From Curtobacterium sp. TC1 (GTDB taxonomy: Bacteria; Actinomycetota; Actinomycetes; Actinomycetales; Microbacteriaceae), in contig NZ_CP081964.1 in assembly GCF_019844075.1 (NCBI RefSeq), forward strand, positions 3,534,001-3,598,000: a DNA stretch of 64,000 nucleotides, written 5' to 3'. Under the pieces are notes generated by a model. That model worked only from the letters and a program-made list of their open reading frames with translations, was not told where the DNA came from and made no database searches. Within the stretch, counting starts at the first letter, position 1, and each line of letters begins with the position of its first letter. Of this stretch, positions 53,896 through 62,487 are shown piece after piece. The position numbers and the translations under genes were made by a program.

Positions 53896-54354
53896 GTGTC
53901 CCAGGAACCCACAGCTCCACGCGCCGACGTCGACGGGATCGTGGCGTGGACCGTGATCCGCGCGGCCCGGACGCTCTCACGGAGACTGGCGGTCGACCTG
54001 GCACCACTCGGACTCACGCCCGTCGAGTTCGGGGTGCTCATCCAGCTCGCCGCCGCGGACGAGCTCAACCAGGCCGACCTCGCCCGCGCCGTCGGCGTGC
54101 GCCCGCAGAGCATGACGACGCTCGTCGGCGGCTTGTCGACGCGGGGACTCGTCGAGCGGGGCGCCGCACCGGGCCGGGGGCGGGCCTCCCGGATGCACCT
54201 GACGCCGGAAGGCGACGCGCTGCTGGCGCGCGCCCATCCCGTGGTCTCCGCGAGCAACGCGTGGTTCGGGCACCTCGGCGACCAGGTCAACGAGGCGCTG
54301 CACCCGCTGCTCGGCCCAGGAGACCAGAGCGATGACGGCGCAGCCGTCCCCTGA
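53896..54354 (+). CDS. MarR-family regulator 1
   Basis: A 152-aa winged-helix regulator: TPVEFGVLIQLAAADELNQADLARAVGVRPQSMTTLVGGL (helix-turn-helix) and the wing GRASRMHLTPEG. GTG 53896 is preceded by TACGAT and 6 nt (leaderless). It probably controls the divergent NmrA-type gene. Confidence 0.88.
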   Translation: MSQEPTAPRADVDGIVAWTVIRAARTLSRRLAVDLAPLGLTPVEFGVLIQLAAADELNQADLARAVGVRPQSMTTLVGGLSTRGLVERGAAPGRGRASRMHLTPEGDALLARAHPVVSASNAWFGHLGDQVNEALHPLLGPGDQSDDGAAVP

Positions 54355-54369
54355 CGAAGACCAGAAGGA

Positions 54370-54402
54370 CAACTTGCAAGTTGCCCTGGTGAGGCGTAGC
54401 GT
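54370..54402 (+). promoter_or_regulatory. Promoter and palindromic operator of MarR gene 2
   Basis: CAACTTGCAAGTTG (54370-54383) is a perfect 14-bp palindrome. Its inner TTGCAA (54374-54379) forms a -35 exactly 17 bp from the -10 TAGCGT (54397-54402), which is 6 nt from the GTG start. A repressor on this palindrome would cover the -35, so autorepression of the marR-MFS unit is likely. Confidence 0.75.
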
Positions 54403-54408
54403 CACCGC

Positions 54409-54843
54409 GTGACCGACGCCTCCGAGACCGATGCGACCGACCTGGCCGACGCCGTCCTCACGATGCACGGCCGACTCCGACGGTCGCTGCTCGCTTCGAA
54501 GGCCGACGAGGTCACCGCGTCGCAGACCGCCGCACTCGGCCGGTTGCTGCGCTACGGCCCCGCCACCGTGGCCGACCTCGCGCGCGCCGAGGGCGTCCGA
54601 CCGCAGTCGATGGGCGCGACCGTGCAGGCCCTCGTCGACCTCGGTCTCGCCGAGCGCCAGGCGGACCCGACCGACGGGCGCCGGTCGATCGTCAGCGCGA
54701 CCGACGCCGGTGCCGCAGCACGACAGGCCACCTGGGCCACCCGGAACCGTGAGCTCGCCGATCGGCTGGCCACGCTGTCCGAAGCGGACCGCCGCGTCGT
54801 CGCACGCGCGATGGCGGTGCTCGGGCCGATCGTCGACCCCTGA
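54409..54843 (+). CDS. MarR-family regulator 2
   Basis: A 144-aa regulator with helix-turn-helix TVADLARAEGVRPQSMGATVQAL and wing DPTDGRRSIVSATDAG. Leaderless GTG start at 54409. It heads a probable operon with the MFS exporter that follows at once, the usual arrangement of drug-responsive MarR repressors. Confidence 0.9.
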   Translation: MTDASETDATDLADAVLTMHGRLRRSLLASKADEVTASQTAALGRLLRYGPATVADLARAEGVRPQSMGATVQALVDLGLAERQADPTDGRRSIVSATDAGAAARQATWATRNRELADRLATLSEADRRVVARAMAVLGPIVDP

Positions 54844-54863
54844 ACCGAGAGAGAAGACTCACC

Positions 54864-56273
54864 ACGTCCACCACCGCCCCCCAGCCCACGATCGACGACA
54901 CCACCAGCGGCTTCGGCCCGAAGCTCCTCATCCCGGTGCTGGTCGGACCGCTGCTCAACCCGATCAACACCACGATGGTGTCCGTCGCACTCACACCGAT
55001 CTCCCGCGACCTGGGGATCGGTGCGGCGCAGGCGATCTGGCTCGTCGCGGCCCTGTACCTGGCGAGTGCGATCGCGCAGCCGACGATGGGCAAGCTCGCT
55101 GACCGCTTCGGCCCGAAGAAGGTGTTCCTGACCGGGCTCGTGATCGTCGGTGTCGCCGGGGTGGTGCCCGAGTTCCTGACCGGCTTCGGCGGCGCGGTGT
55201 TCGCCCGTGTCCTCATCGGCATCGGGACCTCGTCCGCGTACCCGGCGGCCCTCACCACCCTGCGGCAGCACTCGGCGCGGATCGGGAAGCCGACCCCGCC
55301 GCTCGTGCTCGGGGCACTGTCGATCACCTCGCTCGTGTCCGCGGCGGCCGGGCCGCCCCTCGGCGGCGCGCTCATCGCCGCGTTCGGCTGGCACGCGATC
55401 TTCCTGGTGAACGTGCCCCTGGCGGCGTTCGGCATCGTCGTGGCGTCGATGTGGCTGCCGTCCGACCGTCTCCGTCCGCGAGACGACGAGGACCTGCCCG
55501 TCCTCCAGGCGCTCGACCCGCTCGGCATGGTGCTCATGACGGGCACCGTCTCGGCGCTGCTCGTGTTCCTGCTCGACCTGTCCGCCGGGCTGTGGTGGCT
55601 GCTCGCGGTCGCGATCGTGCTGCTCGTCGCGCTGGTGCTCTGGGAGCTGCGGGCGGTCCGGCCGTTCGTCGACGTCCGGATGCTCGCGCGGAACGGCGCG
55701 CTGTCCCGCACCTACGTGCGGCTGTTCCTGACCTACCTGCTCGCGTACACGATGACCTACGGGTTCTCGCAGTGGGTGCAGGACGTCGCCGGGTACTCGA
55801 GCGACGTCGCCGGGTACATCCAGCTGCCGGCAGCGATCGTGGCCGGGATCGCGTCGTTCGTCGTCGCGCGGAAGACCGCCGTGCGCGGACCCCTGATCAT
55901 CGCGGCCGTCGTGCCGATCGTGGGCGGGGCACTCCTGCTCTTCCTGCACACCGGGTCGCCGGTCGTGCTGCTCGCCCTCGCGCCGGCGCTGTTCGGCGTC
56001 CCGCAGGCGCTTGCGTCGGTGTCGAACCAGGCGGCGCTGTACCGGCTCGTGCCCGCGGCGTACATCGGCACCGCGGCTGGGCTGTCCCGCACGGCGGTGT
56101 ACATCGGGGCGATCGGGGCCTCGTCGCTCATCGGTGGCGTGTTCGGCCAGGCCCCGACCACACCGGACCTGCACGTGCTGGCGTGGGTGATCCTCGGCGT
56201 CGCGGTGCTCCTGACGGTCCTGACCCTGGCCGACCGCCGCCTCCGCACTACGGCCGCGATGCCCGCTTCGTGA
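54864..56273 (+). CDS. MFS drug-exporter-like transporter (start codon unclear)
   Basis: A transporter with ~14 membrane helices of the EmrB/QacA (DHA2) type. It has motif A (KLADRFGPKKVF), FARVLIGIGTSSAYPAALTTL and hydrophobic pairs to the end. The first canonical in-frame start is GTG 54936, but this would cut into helix 1 (PKLLIPVLVGPLLNPINTT). Just downstream of the purine-rich GAGAGAGAAGA lies ACG 54864, in frame and opening a plausible N-terminus (STTAPQPTIDD). I annotate from there, 469 aa, with 445 aa as the alternative. Its stop lies inside a palindrome. Confidence 0.8.
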   Translation, partial: TSTTAPQPTIDDTTSGFGPKLLIPVLVGPLLNPINTTMVSVALTPISRDLGIGAAQAIWLVAALYLASAIAQPTMGKLADRFGPKKVFLTGLVIVGVAGVVPEFLTGFGGAVFARVLIGIGTSSAYPAALTTLRQHSARIGKPTPPLVLGALSITSLVSAAAGPPLGGALIAAFGWHAIFLVNVPLAAFGIVVASMWLPSDRLRPRDDEDLPVLQALDPLGMVLMTGTVSALLVFLLDLSAGLWWLLAVAIVLLVALVLWELRAVRPFVDVRMLARNGALSRTYVRLFLTYLLAYTMTYGFSQWVQDVAGYSSDVAGYIQLPAAIVAGIASFVVARKTAVRGPLIIAAVVPIVGGALLLFLHTGSPVVLLALAPALFGVPQALASVSNQAALYRLVPAAYIGTAAGLSRTAVYIGAIGASSLIGGVFGQAPTTPDLHVLAWVILGVAVLLTVLTLADRRLRTTAAMPAS

Positions 56274-56325
56274 GCAGAAATGGTCGGGTCAGGTGAAGGC
56301 GCTCGACCATTTCTGCTCACGAAGC
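56265..56325. repeat. Perfect 22-bp palindrome (REP-like) overlapping the MFS stop codon
   Basis: Arms 56265-56286 and 56304-56325 are perfectly complementary with a 17-nt loop; the core is GTGAGCAGAAATGG. The left arm contains the last codons and TGA of the MFS gene. It may act as a terminator, but the AT-containing 22-bp arms resemble a mobile or repeated intergenic element. Confidence 0.75.
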
Positions 56326-56357
56326 ACCAGCATCGCCGCGCCCGGTACCCTGATCCG

Positions 56358-57218
56358 GTGACCGACCCGACCCCCACGCACTGGACCCTGACGCTCGTCT
56401 GCGACGACCAGCCCGGGATCGTGCACGCCGTCTCCGGAGCGGTCGTCGCCGCGGACGGCAACATCACCGAGTCGCAGCAGTTCTCGAGCGTCGACACGAA
56501 CACGTTCTTCATGCGCCTGCAGGTCATGGCACCGGTGGACCGCGCGACCTTCGAGGCGGCCCTCGCCCCCGTCGCCGCCCGCTACGACGCCCGCGTCCAG
56601 CTCGACGTCGTCGGCCGCCCCCTGCGCACCCTCGTGCTCGTGTCGAAGGCCGGCCACTGCCTCAACGACCTGCTCTACCGCCAGCGCGGCGGGCAGCTGC
56701 CGATCGAGGTCCCCCTCGTGCTGTCCAACCACCCGGACCTGTCCGAGCTCGCGTCGTTCTACTCGGTGCCGTTCGAGCACCGCCCGGTCACCGACGCGGA
56801 CAGCAAGGCGGCCATGGAGCGCCGTGTGCTGGAAGCGGTCGAGGAGCACGACATCGAACTCGTCGTCCTCGCCCGCTACATGCAGATCCTGTCGCCGGAG
56901 CTCTGCGCCGCGCTCCAGGGCCGTGCGGTCAACATCCACCACTCGTTCCTGCCCGGCTTCAAGGGCGCGAACCCCTACCGCCAGGCCCACGCACGCGGTG
57001 TGAAGCTCATCGGCGCGACGGCCCACTTCGTCACGAGCGACCTGGACGAGGGCCCGATCATCGAGCAGAACGTCGTGCGCGTCGACCACACGAAGGACCC
57101 CGCCGAGCTGGTCTCCATCGGCCAGGACGAAGAATCCCGCACCCTCACCCAGGCGGTGCGCTGGATCGCCGAGGACCGTGTCCTGCTCGACGGCGCCCGC
57201 ACCATCATCTTCAAGTAG
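56358..57218 (+). CDS. purU: Formyltetrahydrofolate deformylase
   Basis: A 286-aa enzyme hydrolysing 10-formyl-THF to formate and THF. An N-terminal ACT domain (LTLVCDDQPGIVHAVSGAV) senses glycine or methionine. The C-terminal formyltransferase-fold domain has VLVSKAGHCLNDLLYR, LVVLARYMQILS, the catalytic NIHHSFLPGFKGANPY and a distal Asp in SDLDEGPIIEQ. GTG 56358 is preceded by TACCCT and 6 nt. Functionally linked with the folD-glyA operon nearby. Confidence 0.95.
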   Translation: MTDPTPTHWTLTLVCDDQPGIVHAVSGAVVAADGNITESQQFSSVDTNTFFMRLQVMAPVDRATFEAALAPVAARYDARVQLDVVGRPLRTLVLVSKAGHCLNDLLYRQRGGQLPIEVPLVLSNHPDLSELASFYSVPFEHRPVTDADSKAAMERRVLEAVEEHDIELVVLARYMQILSPELCAALQGRAVNIHHSFLPGFKGANPYRQAHARGVKLIGATAHFVTSDLDEGPIIEQNVVRVDHTKDPAELVSIGQDEESRTLTQAVRWIAEDRVLLDGARTIIFK

Positions 57219-57226
57219 GCAGCACC

Positions 57227-57634
57227 ATGACGAACGCCCCGCAGTCCCCCGTCGATTGGGAAGCGGTCCCCGACCCCGCTCCGGCCCGCCAGCAGCGACG
57301 CACGTTCGACGCCTGGCGCGTGCTCCGCATCCTGGTCTGCGCGTTCGGCCTGCTCTCCCTGGCGTTCTGGGGGTACTGGTCGTGGCAGCTCCCCCTGCCC
57401 GGCTACCTGTTCGTGGTCGGCGCCCCGCTGTTCGCGGCCGTCGTCTGGTACTTCTTCCGCTCGCCGGCCTCGCCGATCGAGACCGACATCGTCGGCAAGA
57501 CGATCGTCGAGGTCGCCCTGGTCATCGCCGCAGGCGCGACCTGGATCTCCATCGGCCTGCCCATCGTGGGCTTCGTCTTCATCGTGATCGCCGCCCTGAG
57601 CGGCGTGATCGCGTTCCGCAGGGAGACCGCGTGA
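57227..57634 (+). CDS. YrdB-family (DUF2568) membrane protein
   Basis: A 135-aa protein with four hydrophobic helices after a ~30-aa polar lead: VLRILVCAFGLLSLAFWGYW, LFVVGAPLFAAVVWYFF, VEVALVIAAGATWISI and VGFVFIVIAALSGVIA. It follows purU by 8 bp and overlaps nagA by 4 bp, so it is in that operon. Function unknown. Confidence 0.75.
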   Translation: MTNAPQSPVDWEAVPDPAPARQQRRTFDAWRVLRILVCAFGLLSLAFWGYWSWQLPLPGYLFVVGAPLFAAVVWYFFRSPASPIETDIVGKTIVEVALVIAAGATWISIGLPIVGFVFIVIAALSGVIAFRRETA

Positions 57635-58797
57635 CCGCCACGGGCCTCCAGACCGGCCGGGAGGCCCAGCGCACCCTGGTGCGCGCATCCCGCGTCGTCG
57701 ACGTGGCCGGCTCCACGGCGGACGGCTGGGTCCTGCTCACCGGTGACGTGGTGCACGCGGTCGGCTCCGGCCCCGAAGCCCCCACGGCGGACCAGGTCGT
57801 CGACCTGGGCGACGCGGTCCTGACGCCCGGGTTCATCGACCTGCACGGGCACGGCGGGGCCACCGAGTCGTACGAGGACGACTCCTTCGCCGGGTCGCTG
57901 GCCGTGCACCGTGCGCACGGCACGACCCGCTCGGTCCTGTCGCTCGTCGCCAACCCGGTCCCCGTGCTCGCGGACTCGCTCGCGCGGATCCGTTCCGTGA
58001 TGGCCGCGGACCCGCTCGTGCTCGGTGCGCACCTGGAGGGGCCGTTCCTGTCCCCGCACAACAAGGGCGCCCACAACGAGTCGTTCCTCATCGACCCCTC
58101 ACCGGCAGCGGTCGAGGCACTGCTCGAAGCCGGCGAGGGCGTCATCCGCCAGGTCACCATCGCCCCGGAACTCCGCGGCGCGCTCGACGCCGTCCGCCGG
58201 TTCGTCGCCGCCGGGGTCACCGTCGCCGTCGGGCACACCGTCGGCACCTACGACCAGGCCCGTGCCGCGTTCGACGCCGGTGCGACGCTGCTGACCCACG
58301 CGTACAACGCGATGCCGGGGCTGCACCACCGTGCACCGGGACCGATCGGTGCCGCCGTGTCCGACGACCGGGTCACGCTCGAGCTCATCCTCGACGCCGT
58401 GCACGTGCACCCCGTCGTCGCGGACACACTGCTCCGGGCTGCTCCGGGCCGGGTGGCGCTCATCACCGATGCCATGGGTGCTGCTGGAGCGGCCGACGGG
58501 TCCTACCGGCTGGGATCGCTCGACGTCACCGTGACGGACGGCATCGCGCACGTCGCCGGGACCGACACCATCGCGGGGTCGACGTTGACGCAGGACGTGG
58601 CGTTGCGGAACGCGGTCTCGCTCGCCGGACGGACGCTGCCCGAGGCCGTGGCGGCCCTGACGAGTGTGCCGGCTGCGGCGCTGGGGCTCGGCGACCGGCT
58701 GGGGCGGCTCGCGCCGGGGTACGCGGCCGACCTCGTGGCGCTGTCTCCGGCGCTCGAGGTGCAGCGGGTGTGGGCCGGCGGGCGCGAGCTGCGCTGA
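57631..58797 (+). CDS. nagA: N-acetylglucosamine-6-phosphate deacetylase
   Basis: A 388-aa amidohydrolase removing acetate from GlcNAc-6-P for amino-sugar recycling. It has the family segments PGFIDLHGHGG (first metal His pair), LEGPFLSPHNKGAHN, GHTVGTYDQ, HAYNAM, DAVHVHP and the catalytic Asp in ITDAMGAAG. GTG 57631 overlaps the preceding stop. No nagB or PTS gene is in the window. Confidence 0.94.
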   Translation: MTATGLQTGREAQRTLVRASRVVDVAGSTADGWVLLTGDVVHAVGSGPEAPTADQVVDLGDAVLTPGFIDLHGHGGATESYEDDSFAGSLAVHRAHGTTRSVLSLVANPVPVLADSLARIRSVMAADPLVLGAHLEGPFLSPHNKGAHNESFLIDPSPAAVEALLEAGEGVIRQVTIAPELRGALDAVRRFVAAGVTVAVGHTVGTYDQARAAFDAGATLLTHAYNAMPGLHHRAPGPIGAAVSDDRVTLELILDAVHVHPVVADTLLRAAPGRVALITDAMGAAGAADGSYRLGSLDVTVTDGIAHVAGTDTIAGSTLTQDVALRNAVSLAGRTLPEAVAALTSVPAAALGLGDRLGRLAPGYAADLVALSPALEVQRVWAGGRELR

Positions 58798-58802
58798 CCC
58801 GG

Positions 58803-59105
58803 TCAGCGCCGGGCGAGCGCTCCCGCGACGAGCCGGAGCAGCAGGGCGACCGCGCCGACCACGGCGACGGCGCACCCGATGACGACGACGATCACGAGTC
58901 GGGCGAGGGCGTGCGCCTCGGTCTCGTCCTCGCGGACGCCGAGGTACGACGCGCCCACGAACACGAAGACCGCCGCGACGAGCAGCAGCACGCCGATCCA
59001 GGTCGTGGCGCGGAGCGCGGCCGGTGCTGGTACCCGGTTCCGCTCGTCCGGCGACGCTGGTCGGGCCTTGGCGCCCTCGGTCTCCCAGTCGGCGAGTTCG
59101 GTCAT
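58803..59105 (-). CDS. Small two-span membrane protein
   Basis: A 100-aa protein with a charged N-terminus (MTELADWETEGAKARPASPDE) and two helices (TTWIGVLLLVAAVFVFVGASY and LVIVVVIGCAVAVVGAVALLL). ATG 59105 has GAGGGGG upstream. Convergent with nagA, 5 bp apart. Function unknown. Confidence 0.7.
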   Translation of the reverse strand: MTELADWETEGAKARPASPDERNRVPAPAALRATTWIGVLLLVAAVFVFVGASYLGVREDETEAHALARLVIVVVIGCAVAVVGAVALLLRLVAGALARR

Positions 59106-59228
59106 CGTGGTCCCCCTCTGTCGGGTCGATCGTAGGGCCTGCATGTCAGCTCCAGATCATCCGGCCATCGTGCTGGCCGTTCCGTCGACGCTCTCTGAGC
59201 GATCAGGGAGCACCGTACCCTGGTTCCC

Positions 59229-59870
59229 GTGGCAGGGGGAAGCACGAAGGCGAAGCCGGGACGACGCGGACGACGACCGCGGAAGCGCCGCCCTCGCGAG
59301 CCGCTGACCTGGGCCCGGTTCTGGCGAGGCCTCCGGACGTACGCACGCGACACCTGGTCGCGGTGGTTCACGATCATCGGCGGCCTCGCCATCCTGCTGA
59401 CGGTGTTCCATCTGCCCGGCGACGTGTCCTCACTCCGGCAGAACGCCGACCTGCAGCAGCGCGGGCGAACGGCGCAGGCGGTCGTCGTCGAGGTCAGGCA
59501 CGAGCACCACAGCGGGTACCGGGGTGGGTCCTGGGACGAGTACTGGCCGGTGACCGAGCAGACCGTCGACGGCGACGTGTTCACGGCTTCGCTGCGCCGG
59601 TACTCCACGCGCGATCCCGATCTCTACGAGCGTGGGCGCCGCATCGAGGTGCTCTACGATCCCGACCACCACTGGACGGTCGCGCTTGCAGGAGATGATG
59701 CTCGCGCCGCCCTGGAGCGACAGGTGCGGAGCGCGAGCACGGTCGGAGCGGTCGGCCTCACCCTCGTGGCCGTCGGCCTGCCGGTCGAACTGCGCCGCGC
59801 GCGACGGAAGCGTCGGCGCGCGGAGACCGCGCGGCCACTCGGCACCGCGCGGCGCAGACCCCGCCGCTGA
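59229..59870 (+). CDS. Predicted membrane protein with DUF3592-like extracellular domain
   Basis: A 213-aa protein. After an Arg/Lys-rich N-terminus comes a helix (WFTIIGGLAILLTVF), then a ~110-aa beta-rich domain (AQAVVVEVRHEHH, RRIEVLYDPDHHWTVAL) as in DUF3592 proteins, a second hydrophobic stretch (ASTVGAVGLTLVAVGLPV) and another basic tail. TACCCT lies 7 nt before GTG 59229. Function unknown. Confidence 0.7.
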   Translation: MAGGSTKAKPGRRGRRPRKRRPREPLTWARFWRGLRTYARDTWSRWFTIIGGLAILLTVFHLPGDVSSLRQNADLQQRGRTAQAVVVEVRHEHHSGYRGGSWDEYWPVTEQTVDGDVFTASLRRYSTRDPDLYERGRRIEVLYDPDHHWTVALAGDDARAALERQVRSASTVGAVGLTLVAVGLPVELRRARRKRRRAETARPLGTARRRPRR

Positions 59871-59903
59871 CCGCACCGCCGAAGGACGAGCCTCACCCCC
59901 GGG

Positions 59904-62360
59904 TCAGCGGTCGATCGGACGCCCTTGCTGCCCGGTCGCCCACGTCGTGTCCGCGGTGTCCCCGACCCGCAGCGACAGCGTCCCACCGCGCGTCACGAAG
60001 GACGCCGGCACCCACGACTTCTCGAGGGTTCGCCCGTTCAACCGCGCATCGTGCACGTACGGCTCGGTCCCCGAAGACCGGATCACGAGCCGCTCGCCAC
60101 TGGAGCGCCGGATGTCGACCGTGCTGAACGTGGGGCTGCCGATGAGCATCTCCGCCCGCCCCGGCGTCTGCGGGAACAACCCGATCGACGCGAAGACGTA
60201 CCAGGCGCTCATCGTGCCCAGGTCGTCGTTGCCCGGCAGCCCACTCGGCCCCGTCGAGTACGCGTCGTCGACGACCCGGCGCACGGTCTCCTGCGTCTTC
60301 CACGGCTTGCCGAGCGCGTTGTACATCCACGGCGTGTGGATGTCGGGCTCGTTGGTCGGGTCGAACTTCGTGGCGTCGCCGCCGGTCACCGCGAACGCAC
60401 CAGTGCTGTCGTGGAAGAACGCGTCGAGTCGCGCGACCGCCGCGTCGTCGCCACCCAGCGCGGCCGACAGCCCCTGCACGTCCTGCGGCACGAGCCAGGT
60501 GTACTGCGCGCTCGTCCCCTGCGCGAACCCGGTGCCGGTCGAGGGCGACCAGTCGGGCGTCCACGATCCATCGGCCTGGCGAGCGGCCTGGTAGCCGACG
60601 GCGGAGTTGAAGGTGTTCTTCCAGTAGCCACCACGGGCGCTGAACATCCGGGCGTCGGAGCGCAGCCCCAGGGAACCCGCCCAGTACCCGAGCGCACTGT
60701 CGGAGATCGAGTCCTCGAGCGTCTCGGCAGCGCCGCCCCAGCACGAGCAGTCGTCGTTCGCGGCGTACTGGCGCTGCAGGTACTCGTCGAGCGCCGGACG
60801 TTGCGCCAGGCACTGGCCCGGGCACCCGATGTCGCTCTCGGCGTCGGCGTTCTCGACGGTCGCCTGGTGCTTCAGCGAGGCGTAGGCGGCTCGCACGTCG
60901 AAGTTCCGGACCCCCATCGCGTACCAGGTGGCGAGCGTCGCAGCCGAGGGGTCACCCGTCATCACGTGCGTCGGCGCTCCGAGGTGGAGCCACCGGTCCC
61001 ACACCCCGCCGTTCTGCTGGGCGAACCGCAGCATCGACTGCGCCATGTCCCCGGCGACGTCCGGCCGCAGCAGTGCGAGCAGTTGGATCTGCGCCCGGTA
61101 CTGGTCCCACCCGGAGTACGTGCCGTAGACAGCCCGGTGTCCCCGGTCCATCCGGTGCACCCGCTGGTCCGGCCCCAGGTAGCGGCCGTCGCGGTCGTTC
61201 AACGTGTTCGGCTGCATGAGTGCGTGGTAGACGGACGTGTACAGCTGGGTGGTGCGGTCCGCGGTGCCGCCTCCGACGCGTAGACGCGACAGTTCGCGGT
61301 TCCAGGAGGCCCGGGTGCCGGCCGCCACGCTGGCGACGGTCGAGCGCTGGGTCACCTCGCCGTCGCGGTTCGCGATCGCTCCTGCGGCACTCACGTACGA
61401 TATGCCGATCTTCGCGTGCACCGTCGCACCGCGACGTGCGTCGAACCCGACCCACGCGCCGGAGCCGCGTCCGGCACGGTCGGCGCCGGTGAGGTAGCCC
61501 TCCCCACCGGAGGAGGACGTGCCTCCCGGTCGGACCGTGCCGTCCTGCCAGGTGCCGGTGCTCGTGAACGCCTTGTCGAAGGTGGCTGTGAAGAACAGCC
61601 GGTAGTAGCTGCGCCGGTCGGGGTTGGTGGCCCCGCCGCCGTTGGCGCGGCGGCTGCAGAAGCCGCCGGTCAGGACGCTGCCGCTCACCGTGCGGGTGCG
61701 GGCGTCGACGCGGGTGGTAGCGGCATCGCTGCCGTTGATCGAGTTCGAGGTGCGGAAGAGCAGGTTCGCGGCCTTCCCGGCGGGGAACGCGAACTCGCCG
61801 ATCCCGGCACGGGTGGTGACGGCGAGGTCGGCGCGGACGCCGTTGTCGAGCGCGACGCCGTAGCGCCCGGGGCTCGCAGACTCGTCGTCGTGCGAGTAGC
61901 CGGCGGCGTAGACCGCGTCGGTGCTGTCGGCCGACGGCGACGTCGTGATCGGGGTCGTGACCGGCATGATCGGCACGTCACCCGCGGCCCCAGGTGCGCA
62001 GCCGGCGCCGTTCAGGTGCGTCAGGCTGAAGCCGCGCAGCCGGTTCACGTCGTACGAGTAGCCGTTCGCGACCGGGGTCGAGGTCTGGTCGCCTGCGGTG
62101 CCGGTGGGGCTCCACTGCATCATGCCGAACGGGGCAGTGGCTCCGGGCCAGGTGTTGCCGTCGCCGCTCGTGCCGATGAACGGGTCGACGTACCGAGCCG
62201 GGTCGGAGACGGTCCGCCCCGCATGCGTCGCCTGCCCTGACGGTGAGGCGACGGCCGGCGCGGCGACGACCCCCGTCCCGAGCAGCGCGGCGATCGTGGC
62301 CACCGCGGCGAGCGGGAGCGGGCGGACGAGCGGGCGACGGTGCACGCGGGAACGGTTCAC
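59904..62360 (-). CDS. Secreted GH92 family alpha-mannosidase-like glycosidase
   Basis: An 818-aa exported enzyme with a clear signal peptide (basic start, hydrophobic LPLAAVATIAALLG, AVA-SPSG cleavage). GH92 marks are VDPFIGTSGDGNTWPGATAPFGMMQWSP near the N-terminus, GYSYDVNRLRGFSLTHLNGAGC, YHALMQPN, WDQYRAQIQLLALLRPD, HVMTGDPSAAT and GLPGNDDLGTMSAWYVF. GH92 enzymes are Ca-dependent exo-alpha-mannosidases acting on mannans or N-glycans, plausible for a plant- or soil-associated bacterium. The protein lacks C-terminal carbohydrate-binding modules. Confidence 0.92.
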   Translation of the reverse strand: MNRSRVHRRPLVRPLPLAAVATIAALLGTGVVAAPAVASPSGQATHAGRTVSDPARYVDPFIGTSGDGNTWPGATAPFGMMQWSPTGTAGDQTSTPVANGYSYDVNRLRGFSLTHLNGAGCAPGAAGDVPIMPVTTPITTSPSADSTDAVYAAGYSHDDESASPGRYGVALDNGVRADLAVTTRAGIGEFAFPAGKAANLLFRTSNSINGSDAATTRVDARTRTVSGSVLTGGFCSRRANGGGATNPDRRSYYRLFFTATFDKAFTSTGTWQDGTVRPGGTSSSGGEGYLTGADRAGRGSGAWVGFDARRGATVHAKIGISYVSAAGAIANRDGEVTQRSTVASVAAGTRASWNRELSRLRVGGGTADRTTQLYTSVYHALMQPNTLNDRDGRYLGPDQRVHRMDRGHRAVYGTYSGWDQYRAQIQLLALLRPDVAGDMAQSMLRFAQQNGGVWDRWLHLGAPTHVMTGDPSAATLATWYAMGVRNFDVRAAYASLKHQATVENADAESDIGCPGQCLAQRPALDEYLQRQYAANDDCSCWGGAAETLEDSISDSALGYWAGSLGLRSDARMFSARGGYWKNTFNSAVGYQAARQADGSWTPDWSPSTGTGFAQGTSAQYTWLVPQDVQGLSAALGGDDAAVARLDAFFHDSTGAFAVTGGDATKFDPTNEPDIHTPWMYNALGKPWKTQETVRRVVDDAYSTGPSGLPGNDDLGTMSAWYVFASIGLFPQTPGRAEMLIGSPTFSTVDIRRSSGERLVIRSSGTEPYVHDARLNGRTLEKSWVPASFVTRGGTLSLRVGDTADTTWATGQQGRPIDR

Positions 62361-62487
62361 GTCGGCGACGCTAGCCCCCTCGGACGGGGGACGCGCGGTC
62401 CGTCACCGAGCGCTCTCCTGCTGTTCACCACAGTCGACGTGTTCGGGACTCACCGGCAGGTCCCATCGCCGCTGGTAGCGTCCGGGC

